Part shown: piece by piece, positions 17,093-25,361 of the stretch
Layout of the letters: each line of letters starts with the position of its first letter
How positions within the stretch are numbered: position 1 is the first letter of the stretch
DNA from: an uncultured Pseudomonadales bacterium
GTDB taxonomy: Bacteria > Pseudomonadota > Gammaproteobacteria > Pseudomonadales > Azotimanducaceae
Length of the DNA: 64,000 nt
NCBI GenBank assembly: GCA_937921865.1
Contig: CAKZWF010000011.1
Span: 1-64,000, forward strand
Direction of reading: 5' to 3'
Notes under the pieces: model-generated
What the model saw: only the letters and a program-made list of their open reading frames with translations
Database searches by the model: none
What the model was told of the DNA's origin: nothing
Program-made: the position numbers and the translations under genes

Positions 17093-18112
17093 TTACAAAG
17101 CCTCAATGGTCTGCATCACCTGATCCGGCGTAATGCGGCTGTAGCAGGCGGGTGTCACCATCGTATCCCCCCAAGGCTGAGCGGCACCTGCGTAGTTACA
17201 GTTGCGCAAGCGACAGGGCGAACAGGCGAAGTCAGCCTGCAGATTAATAGCGCGCTGGCCGCGACAACCAGTCAACGCAGCATCCGTGCTGCCATATACT
17301 GTCACCGTCGCAGTGCCCAGCGCTGCCGCGAGATGGCTCAAGCCAGAATCAACGCCGACAACAAGCGCTGCATTTTCAAGCGTTTCCATCAGCAGTCCGA
17401 GCGACATGACCGGCAGAACTTCAGCACCGCTGACGTCGGCAATACGCATAGCGCGTTGCCTTTCCGAGTCATTGCCAGCTGGCACCAGCACCCGATAGCC
17501 ACGTGACTGCAGCAACCGACTCATGTCCTGCCACATCGGTTCCGGCCAGTGTTTGCTCGGCCAGGTGGTGCCATGGCAGAGAATACAGGTTCGGTTTTCT
17601 GTTTGGATTGGGGTTGAACGATTTGTCTCAATACCCGATTTGAGTGGCGTATCGGGCAACGGGTAGCCAAAGATTCCGGCAAACAGCTGACGCTGACGGT
17701 CAATGGCGTGCTGCCCCGTCTCCACCGCCACGTGATTCCGATACAGGAAGGTCGACGCGCCTTCCCGCGCAGATGCTCGATCAAAACCCCAGGTCTGCTC
17801 GCCTTTAGCCGCTGCGGCAACCACCGAGCTTTTCCACAGTCCCTGAGCATCAATCACCCGGTCATAGCGCCGGTCGCGAAGGCTATCGAAAAAGGCGCTC
17901 AGCTCGCCACGATAATTGAGCAGATTGCGTCGCCAACGCCGCCAGGCTATCGGCAACACCTGCTGCACCGCCGGGTGTTTTTCCGGGATCGCGGCAAAAG
18001 CCTCTTCAACCACCCAGTCGAAGACAGCGCCTTCGGCGGCTGCGTCCGTGATCGCCGGCAAGGTGTGCACCAGATCACCCAGCGAAGACATTTTCACCAG
18101 CAGCACCCGCAT
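17093..18112 (-). CDS. waaC: LPS heptosyltransferase I WaaC
   Basis: GT9 enzyme that transfers the first L,D-heptose onto Kdo2-lipid A. The 339-aa protein starts MRVLLVKMSSLGDLVHTLPA, the family N terminus; an upstream in-frame extension to 18196 would run deep into waaF and is rejected. Other marks are WKSSVVAAAAKGEQTWGFDR, LCHGTTWPSKHWPE, and VVGVDSGLSHLAAALGTATV near the donor site. Two bases separate the waaF stop from this ATG. It uses the ADP-heptose made by the HldE pathway. Confidence 0.95.
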   Translation of the reverse strand: MRVLLVKMSSLGDLVHTLPAITDAAAEGAVFDWVVEEAFAAIPEKHPAVQQVLPIAWRRWRRNLLNYRGELSAFFDSLRDRRYDRVIDAQGLWKSSVVAAAAKGEQTWGFDRASAREGASTFLYRNHVAVETGQHAIDRQRQLFAGIFGYPLPDTPLKSGIETNRSTPIQTENRTCILCHGTTWPSKHWPEPMWQDMSRLLQSRGYRVLVPAGNDSERQRAMRIADVSGAEVLPVMSLGLLMETLENAALVVGVDSGLSHLAAALGTATVTVYGSTDAALTGCRGQRAINLQADFACSPCRLRNCNYAGAAQPWGDTMVTPACYSRITPDQVMQTIEAL

Positions 18113-18114
18113 GG

Positions 18115-19119
18115 TCAGTGAACCGGCGCGGTGAGCGCGGCCAGCACCCGATCCGGCGACAGCTGCTTCAAGCAATCCAGATGTCCCAACGGACACTGCC
18201 GTTGAAAACAGGGGCTGCAGTCGAGATCCAGCCTCAGTATCTGGGCGGTATCAGAAAGCGGTGGGGTGAAATCTGGCGAAGTAGAGCCATACAGCGCGAC
18301 CAGCGGGCGCTCCAGTGCAGCTGCAACGTGCATCAGACCTGAGTCGTTGCTGACCACCTGACCCGCAAGCGACAGCACGTCCACAGCATCAAGCAGCGAC
18401 GTTCTTCCGGCCAGGTTGATGAGACCCTCGGGCACCAGCGATTCAATTTCGGTGCAGACCAGGCGATCAGCCATCGAACCCAGCAGCCAGATCTCGCGCC
18501 CTTCGGCCACCAGCGCTCGCGCCAGGGTGGCATAGTGCTCGGCAGGCCAGCGTTTGGCTGGCCCAAACTCAGCGCCGGGACACAAAGCGACAGCTGCATT
18601 TCGGGACAACGAAAACTCCCCGCGCAGTCGTTGTGCATTAGCATCATCGGCCTTTAATTGCGGACGCGGATAGGGTTTATCCAGTAGCAGTCCATCATCC
18701 AGACCCAGCACCATGAAGCGCTCGATCATTAACGGGTAGTTGTCTGTTTCCAGAGTGCGCCGATCGTTGAGCAGACCAAAACGACTCTCACCCGTCCAGC
18801 CGGTACGTTTACGGATACCCGCCCACAGCGGCACCAGTGCAGATTTAAAGCTGTTGGGCAGCACAATGGCCTGGTCATATTCTTCTTCCGCGAGGTTCCG
18901 ACCGGTTCGCCAGCGCTGTCCGAGGGCGAGATCACCGTGGCCAGCGTTCAGCAGATGAACAGCCCGAACCCCTGACAGTCGCTCACCCAACGGTGCTGTA
19001 GCCGGCGGGGCCAGAAGGTCAATGACAACACCCGGGTGGCGGACCAGCAGAACCTGCACCAGCGCATGGGACATCACCATGTCGCCCAGCCAGGCCGGAG
19101 CAACAATGAGAATTCTCAT
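18115..19119 (-). CDS. waaF: LPS heptosyltransferase II WaaF
   Basis: GT9 enzyme of 334 aa that adds the second heptose to the inner core. The N terminus MRILIVAPAWLGDMVMSHAL, the AVALCPGAEFGPAKRWP segment with the KRWP signature, and NDSGLMHVAAAL with YGSTSPDFTPPL fit WaaF rather than WaaC. It is the first gene of the LPS-core run in the direction of transcription and lies 75 bp after glnE. Confidence 0.95.
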   Translation of the reverse strand: MRILIVAPAWLGDMVMSHALVQVLLVRHPGVVIDLLAPPATAPLGERLSGVRAVHLLNAGHGDLALGQRWRTGRNLAEEEYDQAIVLPNSFKSALVPLWAGIRKRTGWTGESRFGLLNDRRTLETDNYPLMIERFMVLGLDDGLLLDKPYPRPQLKADDANAQRLRGEFSLSRNAAVALCPGAEFGPAKRWPAEHYATLARALVAEGREIWLLGSMADRLVCTEIESLVPEGLINLAGRTSLLDAVDVLSLAGQVVSNDSGLMHVAAALERPLVALYGSTSPDFTPPLSDTAQILRLDLDCSPCFQRQCPLGHLDCLKQLSPDRVLAALTAPVH

Positions 19120-19194
19120 AACAGTACGGCCAACGGTGCCGCTTTAAGCGATAACAAGGAACAAAATGCTGGCATCAGAAACATAATCTGATGG

Positions 19195-21960
19195 TCAGTC
19201 CGGCTCGAAGGTCAGCTGCCAGGCCTGCCTGACGTCCGCACGATATTTCGCCAGAACTTCAGCCGCTCGTTCACGATCCGGAATATCCAGCACACTTCGA
19301 TGCCACTCCGAGCGCAGGCCAATATAGGCTTCGCGCAGGCTCGCGGCCATCCGGGTTGGCAGCAGTTCCAGCTGCTCCACGGCATCGAGAATACGCACGT
19401 TGTCGGTAAACTCCGTCAGTGACGGGTGCTGATGGGCGAATGCCAGCACCAGATACTGGACGATAAACTCAATATCGACGATGCCACCACTGCCACGCTT
19501 GAGGTCACCATCACCCCGGTGCTGTTCACTGATGCGCTGACGCATGGACATCACATCAGATCGAAGTGACTCCAGGTTACGCGGTTGACAAAGCACCTCA
19601 CGGCGCAGACTGGCAAAGCGCTGGGCGAGATCGGCGTCCCCGGCGACTACCCGGGCGCGCACCAGTGCCTGATGTTCCCAGACCCAGGCTTCTTTGAGCT
19701 GATATTCCAGGAACGACGGCAGCGCGCTGACCATGGTGCCGGCATTGCCAGACGGCCGCAGCCGGGTATCAATTTCATACAGAGTGCCGTGGTAGGTGGG
19801 AGCGGTGAGCACATGCAAAAGCCGTCTTGCCAGTCGGTGCAGAAACGGTCCGGGAGTGCCGGGAAGGTCGTGCAGAAACACCAGATCCAGATCTGAACCC
19901 GGTCCCAGCTCGAGCCCGCCCAGCTTGCCGTAGCCGACGATGATGAAACCACCCTGCCGCGCATATTCGGGAAAGCGCGCGCTGTTGTCTTTCCATGCCA
20001 TCGTCAGCGCTGCATCGAGTATGGCTTCCGCCAGCCAGGTGAGCGCGTCACTGACCTTCATCAGCGGCAATGCGCCAGTAACCTCGGCCAGTGCAACGTC
20101 GAAGACATGGTGCATTTTGAATTCGCGCAGCGCATCCAGGCGGGTCTCTTCATCAGCGGCCTGAGCGAGTCTCTCGGTGAGCGCGGTACTTAAGGTATCC
20201 CGACTCGGAACTTCAGTGAGAACCCGATCGTCCAAAAACGCATCGAGAAACAGCGGATGGTCCGCCAGGGTATTCGCCAGCCACAGGCTGGTGCCAACAA
20301 GTTCCACAAAGCGTTTCAGCGCGCTGGCATTCTCTGCCAGCAACGCCAGATAGGCTGACCGCCGAAGTACCGTGCGCAGGATAGGCACAATCCGGACCAG
20401 CCCCTGATCAGGGTCGACGGTCTCAGTGACCGCTTCTAAGAGAACAGGCATCAGGCGTTCGAGACGGGATCGCGCCTCTGCACTGACCGAATTTCTATCC
20501 CTGGCTTTGTGCAGCGCCTCAAGCTGGGTGACCGCAGCTTCAGGCGCCGCAAAACCAAGTTCCAGTGCAGTGGCTTGTTCCGGCAGCAGCCACAGGCGCG
20601 CTGCCGCTGAGTCCGCTGCCTCTTCATGTCCGAGCAGATCGTCAAACACCTCAGCTACAGCCTGGCGGTGGCGCTCCAGCTCAGCGAAGAAATCGTTGTA
20701 TCCAGTAAAGCCCCGACTCAGCGCCAACCGCAACCGACTCTCATCGCCTGCCGGTAACCGCTGGGTCTGCTGATCAGCTTCCGCCTGAATGCTGTGTTCG
20801 GTATCGCGCAGAAACCGGTAGGCGGATGCGAGCAGGTCTGCTTGCGCCGAGTCCATTAACTCGAGCACAATCAGCTGCGGTAGAACGTCGAGCAGCGCAG
20901 GCGCCTGCAGCGCAGGTTCCCGACCACCCCAGATCATCTGCTGCATCTGCACCGAAAACTCAATGTCACGAATCCCACCCGGACCGAGCTTGATGTCGTC
21001 CGGGTGCTGGCGATCGGCGATCAGTTTGCGTTTCATTTCCCGCAGCGAATCAATCGCGCCGAAGTCCAGATAGCGCCGATACACAAAAGGCCGCAAATCA
21101 GAGAGCAACTGCTGCCCTGCGGCCACATCACCGGCACAGGGCCGTGCTTTCATGAACGCATAACGCTCCCAGTCCCGACCCTGGCTCACGTAGTAATCTT
21201 CGATGCCGGTAAAATCCATCGCCAGCGGGCCGCTGGCACCAAATGGACGCAGCCGCATGTCGACCCTGAAGGCAAAGCCATCCACGGTGACCAGATCCAG
21301 CGCCTGAATCAGCTGCTGACCGAGACGAACAAAAAACTGCTGATTGGTTTCGCCCCGGGAACCATCCGCCTTGCGGGCGTGACCACGCTCCGGGTACGCA
21401 AAAATCAGATCAACATCGGAACTCAGATTGAGTTCGCGACCACCCAGCTTGCCGAGCGCCAGCACCACCAGCTGCTGGGCGCTATCAGAGCTTTCTCCCC
21501 ACGGAACACCACGACTGTCGCACAGCCACTGATAGCAGTGCGAAACCGCAGCGTCGATCAGCAGATCTGCCTGCAACGAGCATGCGGCCACGGTTTCTTC
21601 AAGATTTGCGCTGCCCAGGGTGTGGCGCCAGACGAGCCAGAACTGAAACTGCTGCCGCACCCGACGCAGCGCTTTCTGCAGACCCGGCATCGCGGTAACG
21701 CCAGCTAACCCTTCCGCAAGCGCAGCAGAGATATCTTCAGCAGTCGCCGCGCGACTGAAACCATGGTCCTGCAGCGCCTTCGCCAGCCAGTCGCTGTGCC
21801 GATTGGCCGTCGCTGCCGCGTAGTCGCTGAGCGCCAGCACCCGCTGCAGATCACTGGTAATTGTGGCTTCAAGCGCGCGCCCGGAATCATCCAGACTGAG
21901 CTGTTCAACAGAGCGGGCGCCTTTTACGGCAAGGGAGTCCGGGAGCGGTGGCCGGCTCAA
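19195..21960 (-). CDS. glnE: bifunctional glutamine synthetase adenylyltransferase/deadenylyltransferase GlnE
   Basis: Adjusts glutamine synthetase activity by adding or removing AMP, under control of PII and glutamine. The 921-aa protein has two nucleotidyltransferase domains, each preceding a PII-uridylyltransferase-like helical domain: GRELNLSSDVDLIFAYPE (deadenylylation side, around residue 177) and GLELGPGSDLDLVFLHD (adenylylation side, around 675). IKLGPGGIRDIEF and the corresponding C-terminal KRGSGGIVDIEFIVQ are also present. Its ATG overlaps the stop of the upstream secretion-ATPase gene by 4 nt. In pseudomonads glnE also flanks the LPS-core cluster. Confidence 0.96.
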   Translation of the reverse strand: MSRPPLPDSLAVKGARSVEQLSLDDSGRALEATITSDLQRVLALSDYAAATANRHSDWLAKALQDHGFSRAATAEDISAALAEGLAGVTAMPGLQKALRRVRQQFQFWLVWRHTLGSANLEETVAACSLQADLLIDAAVSHCYQWLCDSRGVPWGESSDSAQQLVVLALGKLGGRELNLSSDVDLIFAYPERGHARKADGSRGETNQQFFVRLGQQLIQALDLVTVDGFAFRVDMRLRPFGASGPLAMDFTGIEDYYVSQGRDWERYAFMKARPCAGDVAAGQQLLSDLRPFVYRRYLDFGAIDSLREMKRKLIADRQHPDDIKLGPGGIRDIEFSVQMQQMIWGGREPALQAPALLDVLPQLIVLELMDSAQADLLASAYRFLRDTEHSIQAEADQQTQRLPAGDESRLRLALSRGFTGYNDFFAELERHRQAVAEVFDDLLGHEEAADSAAARLWLLPEQATALELGFAAPEAAVTQLEALHKARDRNSVSAEARSRLERLMPVLLEAVTETVDPDQGLVRIVPILRTVLRRSAYLALLAENASALKRFVELVGTSLWLANTLADHPLFLDAFLDDRVLTEVPSRDTLSTALTERLAQAADEETRLDALREFKMHHVFDVALAEVTGALPLMKVSDALTWLAEAILDAALTMAWKDNSARFPEYARQGGFIIVGYGKLGGLELGPGSDLDLVFLHDLPGTPGPFLHRLARRLLHVLTAPTYHGTLYEIDTRLRPSGNAGTMVSALPSFLEYQLKEAWVWEHQALVRARVVAGDADLAQRFASLRREVLCQPRNLESLRSDVMSMRQRISEQHRGDGDLKRGSGGIVDIEFIVQYLVLAFAHQHPSLTEFTDNVRILDAVEQLELLPTRMAASLREAYIGLRSEWHRSVLDIPDRERAAEVLAKYRADVRQAWQLTFEPD

Positions 21961-23906
21961 CTCTCGGAGGCGGGAGCGACCCGCAGAACTTCAGCAATGG
22001 TCGTCTGCCCGGCACCCACCTTCTGAGCTCCGGAGAGACGCAGGGTACGCATACCTTCTTTGAGACCCTGCTTGCGCACGTCCTCTGCGTGCGTATCAGG
22101 CTGCACGTACGCCTGAACCTTATCGGTCATCGGCAAAAGCTCGTAAATACCCATCCGACCGAGATACCCGGTATCGCGACACTCCAGGCAACCCTGAGGA
22201 GAAAACACCCGTGCCGGTGGCTTCGCGCGATAGGGACTGGTCAGCAACTGCCAGGCTTCCAGATCAACTTCGTCTTCCACCTTGCAGTGCGGGCAGAGAG
22301 TACGGACCAGGCGCTGAGCCATGATGCCGAGCACGGTGGATTTGATCATATAGGCGGGCACACCCAGATCCAGCAGACGGGTAACCGCGCTGGGGGCATC
22401 GTTGGTGTGCAGGGTCGAAATTACCAGATGACCGGTCAGGGCAGCCTGAATGGCCATTTCTGCGGTCTGCAGATCGCGAATCTCACCGATCATGATGATG
22501 TCCGGATCCTGCCGCAGCAGAGCCCGCACCCCGGAGGCAAACGACAGCTCGATGTTGTGATGCACCTGCATCTGATTGAACGCAGGCTCAACCATTTCAA
22601 TCGGATCTTCGATCGTACAGACGTTGACCTGATCGGTGGCCAGCTGGCGAAGGGTGGAATACAGCGTAGTGGTTTTACCGGAACCGGTCGGGCCGGTTAC
22701 CAGCACAATGCCGTTGGGTTGACTGATCATGGACTGCCAGCGGGCAAAATCATCACCCGCCAGACCCAGATCCTGAAAACTCCGCAGCAGGACTTCCGGG
22801 TCAAAGATCCGCATGACCATCTTTTCGCCAAACGCGGTCGGCAGAGTGGAAAGGCGCAGCTCAATTTCTTCGCCGTCCTGGCTTTTGGTTTTCACCCGGC
22901 CATCCTGAGGGCGACGCTTCTCAGCAACGTCCATACGGCCAAGGATCTTCAAACGGCTGGTGACCGCGGCATTCACATCCGATGGCAGCTCATAAACATG
23001 GTGGAGTACACCGTCGATCCGGAAGCGGATCAGGCCCTTTTCCCGGCGCGGCTCAATATGGATATCACTGGCACGCTGATCAAACGCGTACTGCAGCAGC
23101 CAGTCGACGATATTGACGATGTGGGCATCGTTGGCTTCAGGCGATTTGAGCTGGCCGAGCTCGAGCATCTGCTCGAGATTGCCGACGCCAGAGACCTCAA
23201 AACCGGCTTCTTCCGCCCGCGATACCGAACGCGCAACGGTGTAGAACTCAAGCTGATAGCGAGACAGATCTTTGGGATTGACCACCACCCGACGGATGCG
23301 GCGACCCCGCAGGGTCTGGGTGAGCATGCCTTCCCACTGATACATGAAAGGCTGCGAGCTGGCGATCACCACTTCGTCGTCTTGCACATCCAGCGCCAGA
23401 ATCTGATGGCGCTGGGCAAAACGGTAGGACATCACTTCAGTGACAGCCTTGACGTTGATTTTCAGCGGGTCAACGCGAATGGCCGGCTGACGGGCTTTTT
23501 CCGCCATCCAGTCCGTCATTACTTCCAGGTCAAACAAATGCCCCGGAGAGTGTCGGTTCTCATACTCACGCGCAGCAATGATTTCCATCGGGTGCTGGGT
23601 AAGTTCTTTCTTGGTACGCGGCGCGATCAGCACGTCTTCTGCCTGACGCTGGCTGATGAAGCCTTCCTGGACAAAATCATCAAGCAGCGTGGGCAGGTCG
23701 AGCAGGCGCTCCTGCTCCGCAGCGAGCCGATCGGCAAAATCACTGGCGGTGGCTGCGAGTTCTTCAGCCTCGGTGTCAGCAGTCGGGCTGACTGCAGAAT
23801 CACCAGATGCAGCAACGGCCCGGGGTGCTCCAGGCGAGCGATCCGAATCGTTTGAAGGTTCCGGTGAAGTCAGCGGTGTGGCCACGTAAGTCCCTGATTT
23901 AGCCAA
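21957..23906 (-). CDS. GspE/PilB/MshE-type secretion or pilus assembly ATPase
   Basis: Hexameric traffic ATPase of 649 aa that powers type II secretion or type IV pilus extension. An acidic Ala/Ser-rich N terminus (about 70 residues) precedes an N1/MshEN-like domain (around 75-230). The ATPase domain has Walker A GPTGSGKTTTLY (around 395), the Asp box, Walker B IIMIGEIRD and a His box with TLHTNDAPSAVTRL. A tetracysteine zinc module (CPHC and CLEC) follows. No other pilus or secretion genes are nearby, so the system it serves is unknown. It is translationally coupled to glnE by a 4-nt overlap, which is unusual functionally. Confidence 0.92.
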   Translation of the reverse strand: MAKSGTYVATPLTSPEPSNDSDRSPGAPRAVAASGDSAVSPTADTEAEELAATASDFADRLAAEQERLLDLPTLLDDFVQEGFISQRQAEDVLIAPRTKKELTQHPMEIIAAREYENRHSPGHLFDLEVMTDWMAEKARQPAIRVDPLKINVKAVTEVMSYRFAQRHQILALDVQDDEVVIASSQPFMYQWEGMLTQTLRGRRIRRVVVNPKDLSRYQLEFYTVARSVSRAEEAGFEVSGVGNLEQMLELGQLKSPEANDAHIVNIVDWLLQYAFDQRASDIHIEPRREKGLIRFRIDGVLHHVYELPSDVNAAVTSRLKILGRMDVAEKRRPQDGRVKTKSQDGEEIELRLSTLPTAFGEKMVMRIFDPEVLLRSFQDLGLAGDDFARWQSMISQPNGIVLVTGPTGSGKTTTLYSTLRQLATDQVNVCTIEDPIEMVEPAFNQMQVHHNIELSFASGVRALLRQDPDIIMIGEIRDLQTAEMAIQAALTGHLVISTLHTNDAPSAVTRLLDLGVPAYMIKSTVLGIMAQRLVRTLCPHCKVEDEVDLEAWQLLTSPYRAKPPARVFSPQGCLECRDTGYLGRMGIYELLPMTDKVQAYVQPDTHAEDVRKQGLKEGMRTLRLSGAQKVGAGQTTIAEVLRVAPASES

Positions 23907-23991
23907 ACTTTAGCAGTTAACGGCATGGACAGGGGTTTTGCAACCGTCGATCGACCCCAGAGCGTGACAGGCATCACACTCCGGCTGCGGG

Positions 23992-24000
23992 TGATAGAAT
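23992..24000 (+). promoter_or_regulatory. putative extended -10 promoter of argA
   Basis: TG-A-TAGAAT lies 43 nt upstream of the argA GTG start, in the 136-bp divergent gap with the ATPase gene. The -35 region (CATCAC at 17-nt spacing) is poor. I could not recognise a convincing ARG box by eye. Confidence 0.35.
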
Positions 24001-24042
24001 GCGCGCCATTTTTCGCACCAAGGGTGCAGGAGGCCAAGGCCA

Positions 24043-25356
24043 GTGGATACGAGCGACTACGCCCGGTGGTTCCGGGACTCCACCCCGTATATCAGCAGAC
24101 ACCGCAACAGCACGTTTGTGGTGCTGCTCGACGGTGCAGCTTTCAATAGTGCAAACCTCGCCAACATTGTTCACGACCTGGCGCTGGTGCACGTGCTGGG
24201 TGCCCGCCTGGTACTGGTCCATGGCGCGCGACCGCAACTGGACAGAAACCTGACAGATTCTGTATTTCATCAGGGTCGACGCATCACCCGGCCGGCCGAT
24301 CTGCCGGCAATCACCGGCACCTACGGCGAACTGCGCTCCCGGCTGGAAGCGATGTTTTCCACGGGACTGCCCTCGAGTCCACTGCACCAGACCGACATTG
24401 CGGTGATCAGCGGCAACTTCATCACGGCCCAGCCCCTGGGCATCGTCGACGGCGTTGACCACGAACTGACCGGAGCGACCCGAAAGGTGCACACCAGACG
24501 CCTGCGACTGGCGCTGGACAGTGGCGCACTGGTGCTGCTGTCACCCATCGGTTACTCGCCCTCCGGGCAGGCATTCAATCTCGCCTCGGACGAACTGGCC
24601 ACCGATGTTGCGTTGGCGCTGGGCGCTGACAAGCTGGTGATCTTCAATCCGGCCGAAGCGCTCACCGGTGACAATGGAGAACGGCTCAGCGTGATGAGTC
24701 CTTCGGAACTGGACACCTACCTCAGCCAGCAAAGCGGTGCCGATGTGAATCATCTGCACTGCGCGCTGCGGGCCTGCCGCGGCGGGGTGAAAAACACCCA
24801 GCTGATCGGCTATGAAAAAGATGGTGCTCTGCTCAACGAACTGTATACCGCTAAAGGTGACGGCACTCAGATCACTGAATCACTGCACGATCTGATCCGG
24901 CCCGCCCGCCAGGAAGACGTGGCCAGCATTGTCGAGATCATTCGGCCGCTGGAAGATCAGGGAATTCTGGTGCGCCGTTCGCGAGACCGGCTGGAGCAGG
25001 AAATTGGCCATTTCCTGGTCGCTGAAATCGACAGCACTGTGGTTGGTTGTTGTGCGGTGTATCCATACGAAAACGCCGCCGAGCTTGCCTGCGTCGTAGT
25101 GCATCCTTCTTATCGGGACCGGCTTACCGATGAAGGGAGCGGCCAGTTGAGTATCGGTTCAGCCCTGCTCGAAGCGGCTGAGGCAGCGGCCCGAACCGCG
25201 AGTGCACAAAACCTGTTTGCATTGACCACCCAGACCCGTGACTGGTTTTTGGAAAACGGCTTCATCGACAACACGCCTGATGCGCTTCCGGCGCCGAAGC
25301 AGGCCCTGTATAACTACCAGCGAAATTCGCGGGTAATGATCAAACCTCTGGACTGA
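24043..25356 (+). CDS. argA: amino-acid N-acetyltransferase (N-acetylglutamate synthase) ArgA
   Basis: Catalyses the first step of arginine synthesis, acetyl-CoA plus glutamate to N-acetylglutamate. The 437-aa protein combines an amino-acid-kinase-like regulatory domain (residues 1-285; ARLVLVHGARPQLDRNL, LLSPIGYSPSGQAFNL) with a C-terminal GNAT domain (around 290-437; IRPARQEDVASIVEIIRPL, ACVVVHPSYRD, IGSALLEAAEAAAR). The GTG start is preceded by a strong AGGAGG ribosome site. It is followed after 5 bp by ilvD. Feedback inhibition by arginine through the kinase-like domain is known for the family. Confidence 0.95.
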   Translation: MDTSDYARWFRDSTPYISRHRNSTFVVLLDGAAFNSANLANIVHDLALVHVLGARLVLVHGARPQLDRNLTDSVFHQGRRITRPADLPAITGTYGELRSRLEAMFSTGLPSSPLHQTDIAVISGNFITAQPLGIVDGVDHELTGATRKVHTRRLRLALDSGALVLLSPIGYSPSGQAFNLASDELATDVALALGADKLVIFNPAEALTGDNGERLSVMSPSELDTYLSQQSGADVNHLHCALRACRGGVKNTQLIGYEKDGALLNELYTAKGDGTQITESLHDLIRPARQEDVASIVEIIRPLEDQGILVRRSRDRLEQEIGHFLVAEIDSTVVGCCAVYPYENAAELACVVVHPSYRDRLTDEGSGQLSIGSALLEAAEAAARTASAQNLFALTTQTRDWFLENGFIDNTPDALPAPKQALYNYQRNSRVMIKPLD

Positions 25357-25361
25357 CACTC

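Noticed and set aside
21948-23855. A 635-codon open frame on the plus strand opposite the secretion ATPase gene
   Set aside because: Long antisense open frames are expected in GC-rich coding DNA; the sequence is a His/Gln/Arg-rich mirror of the ATPase codons without domains.
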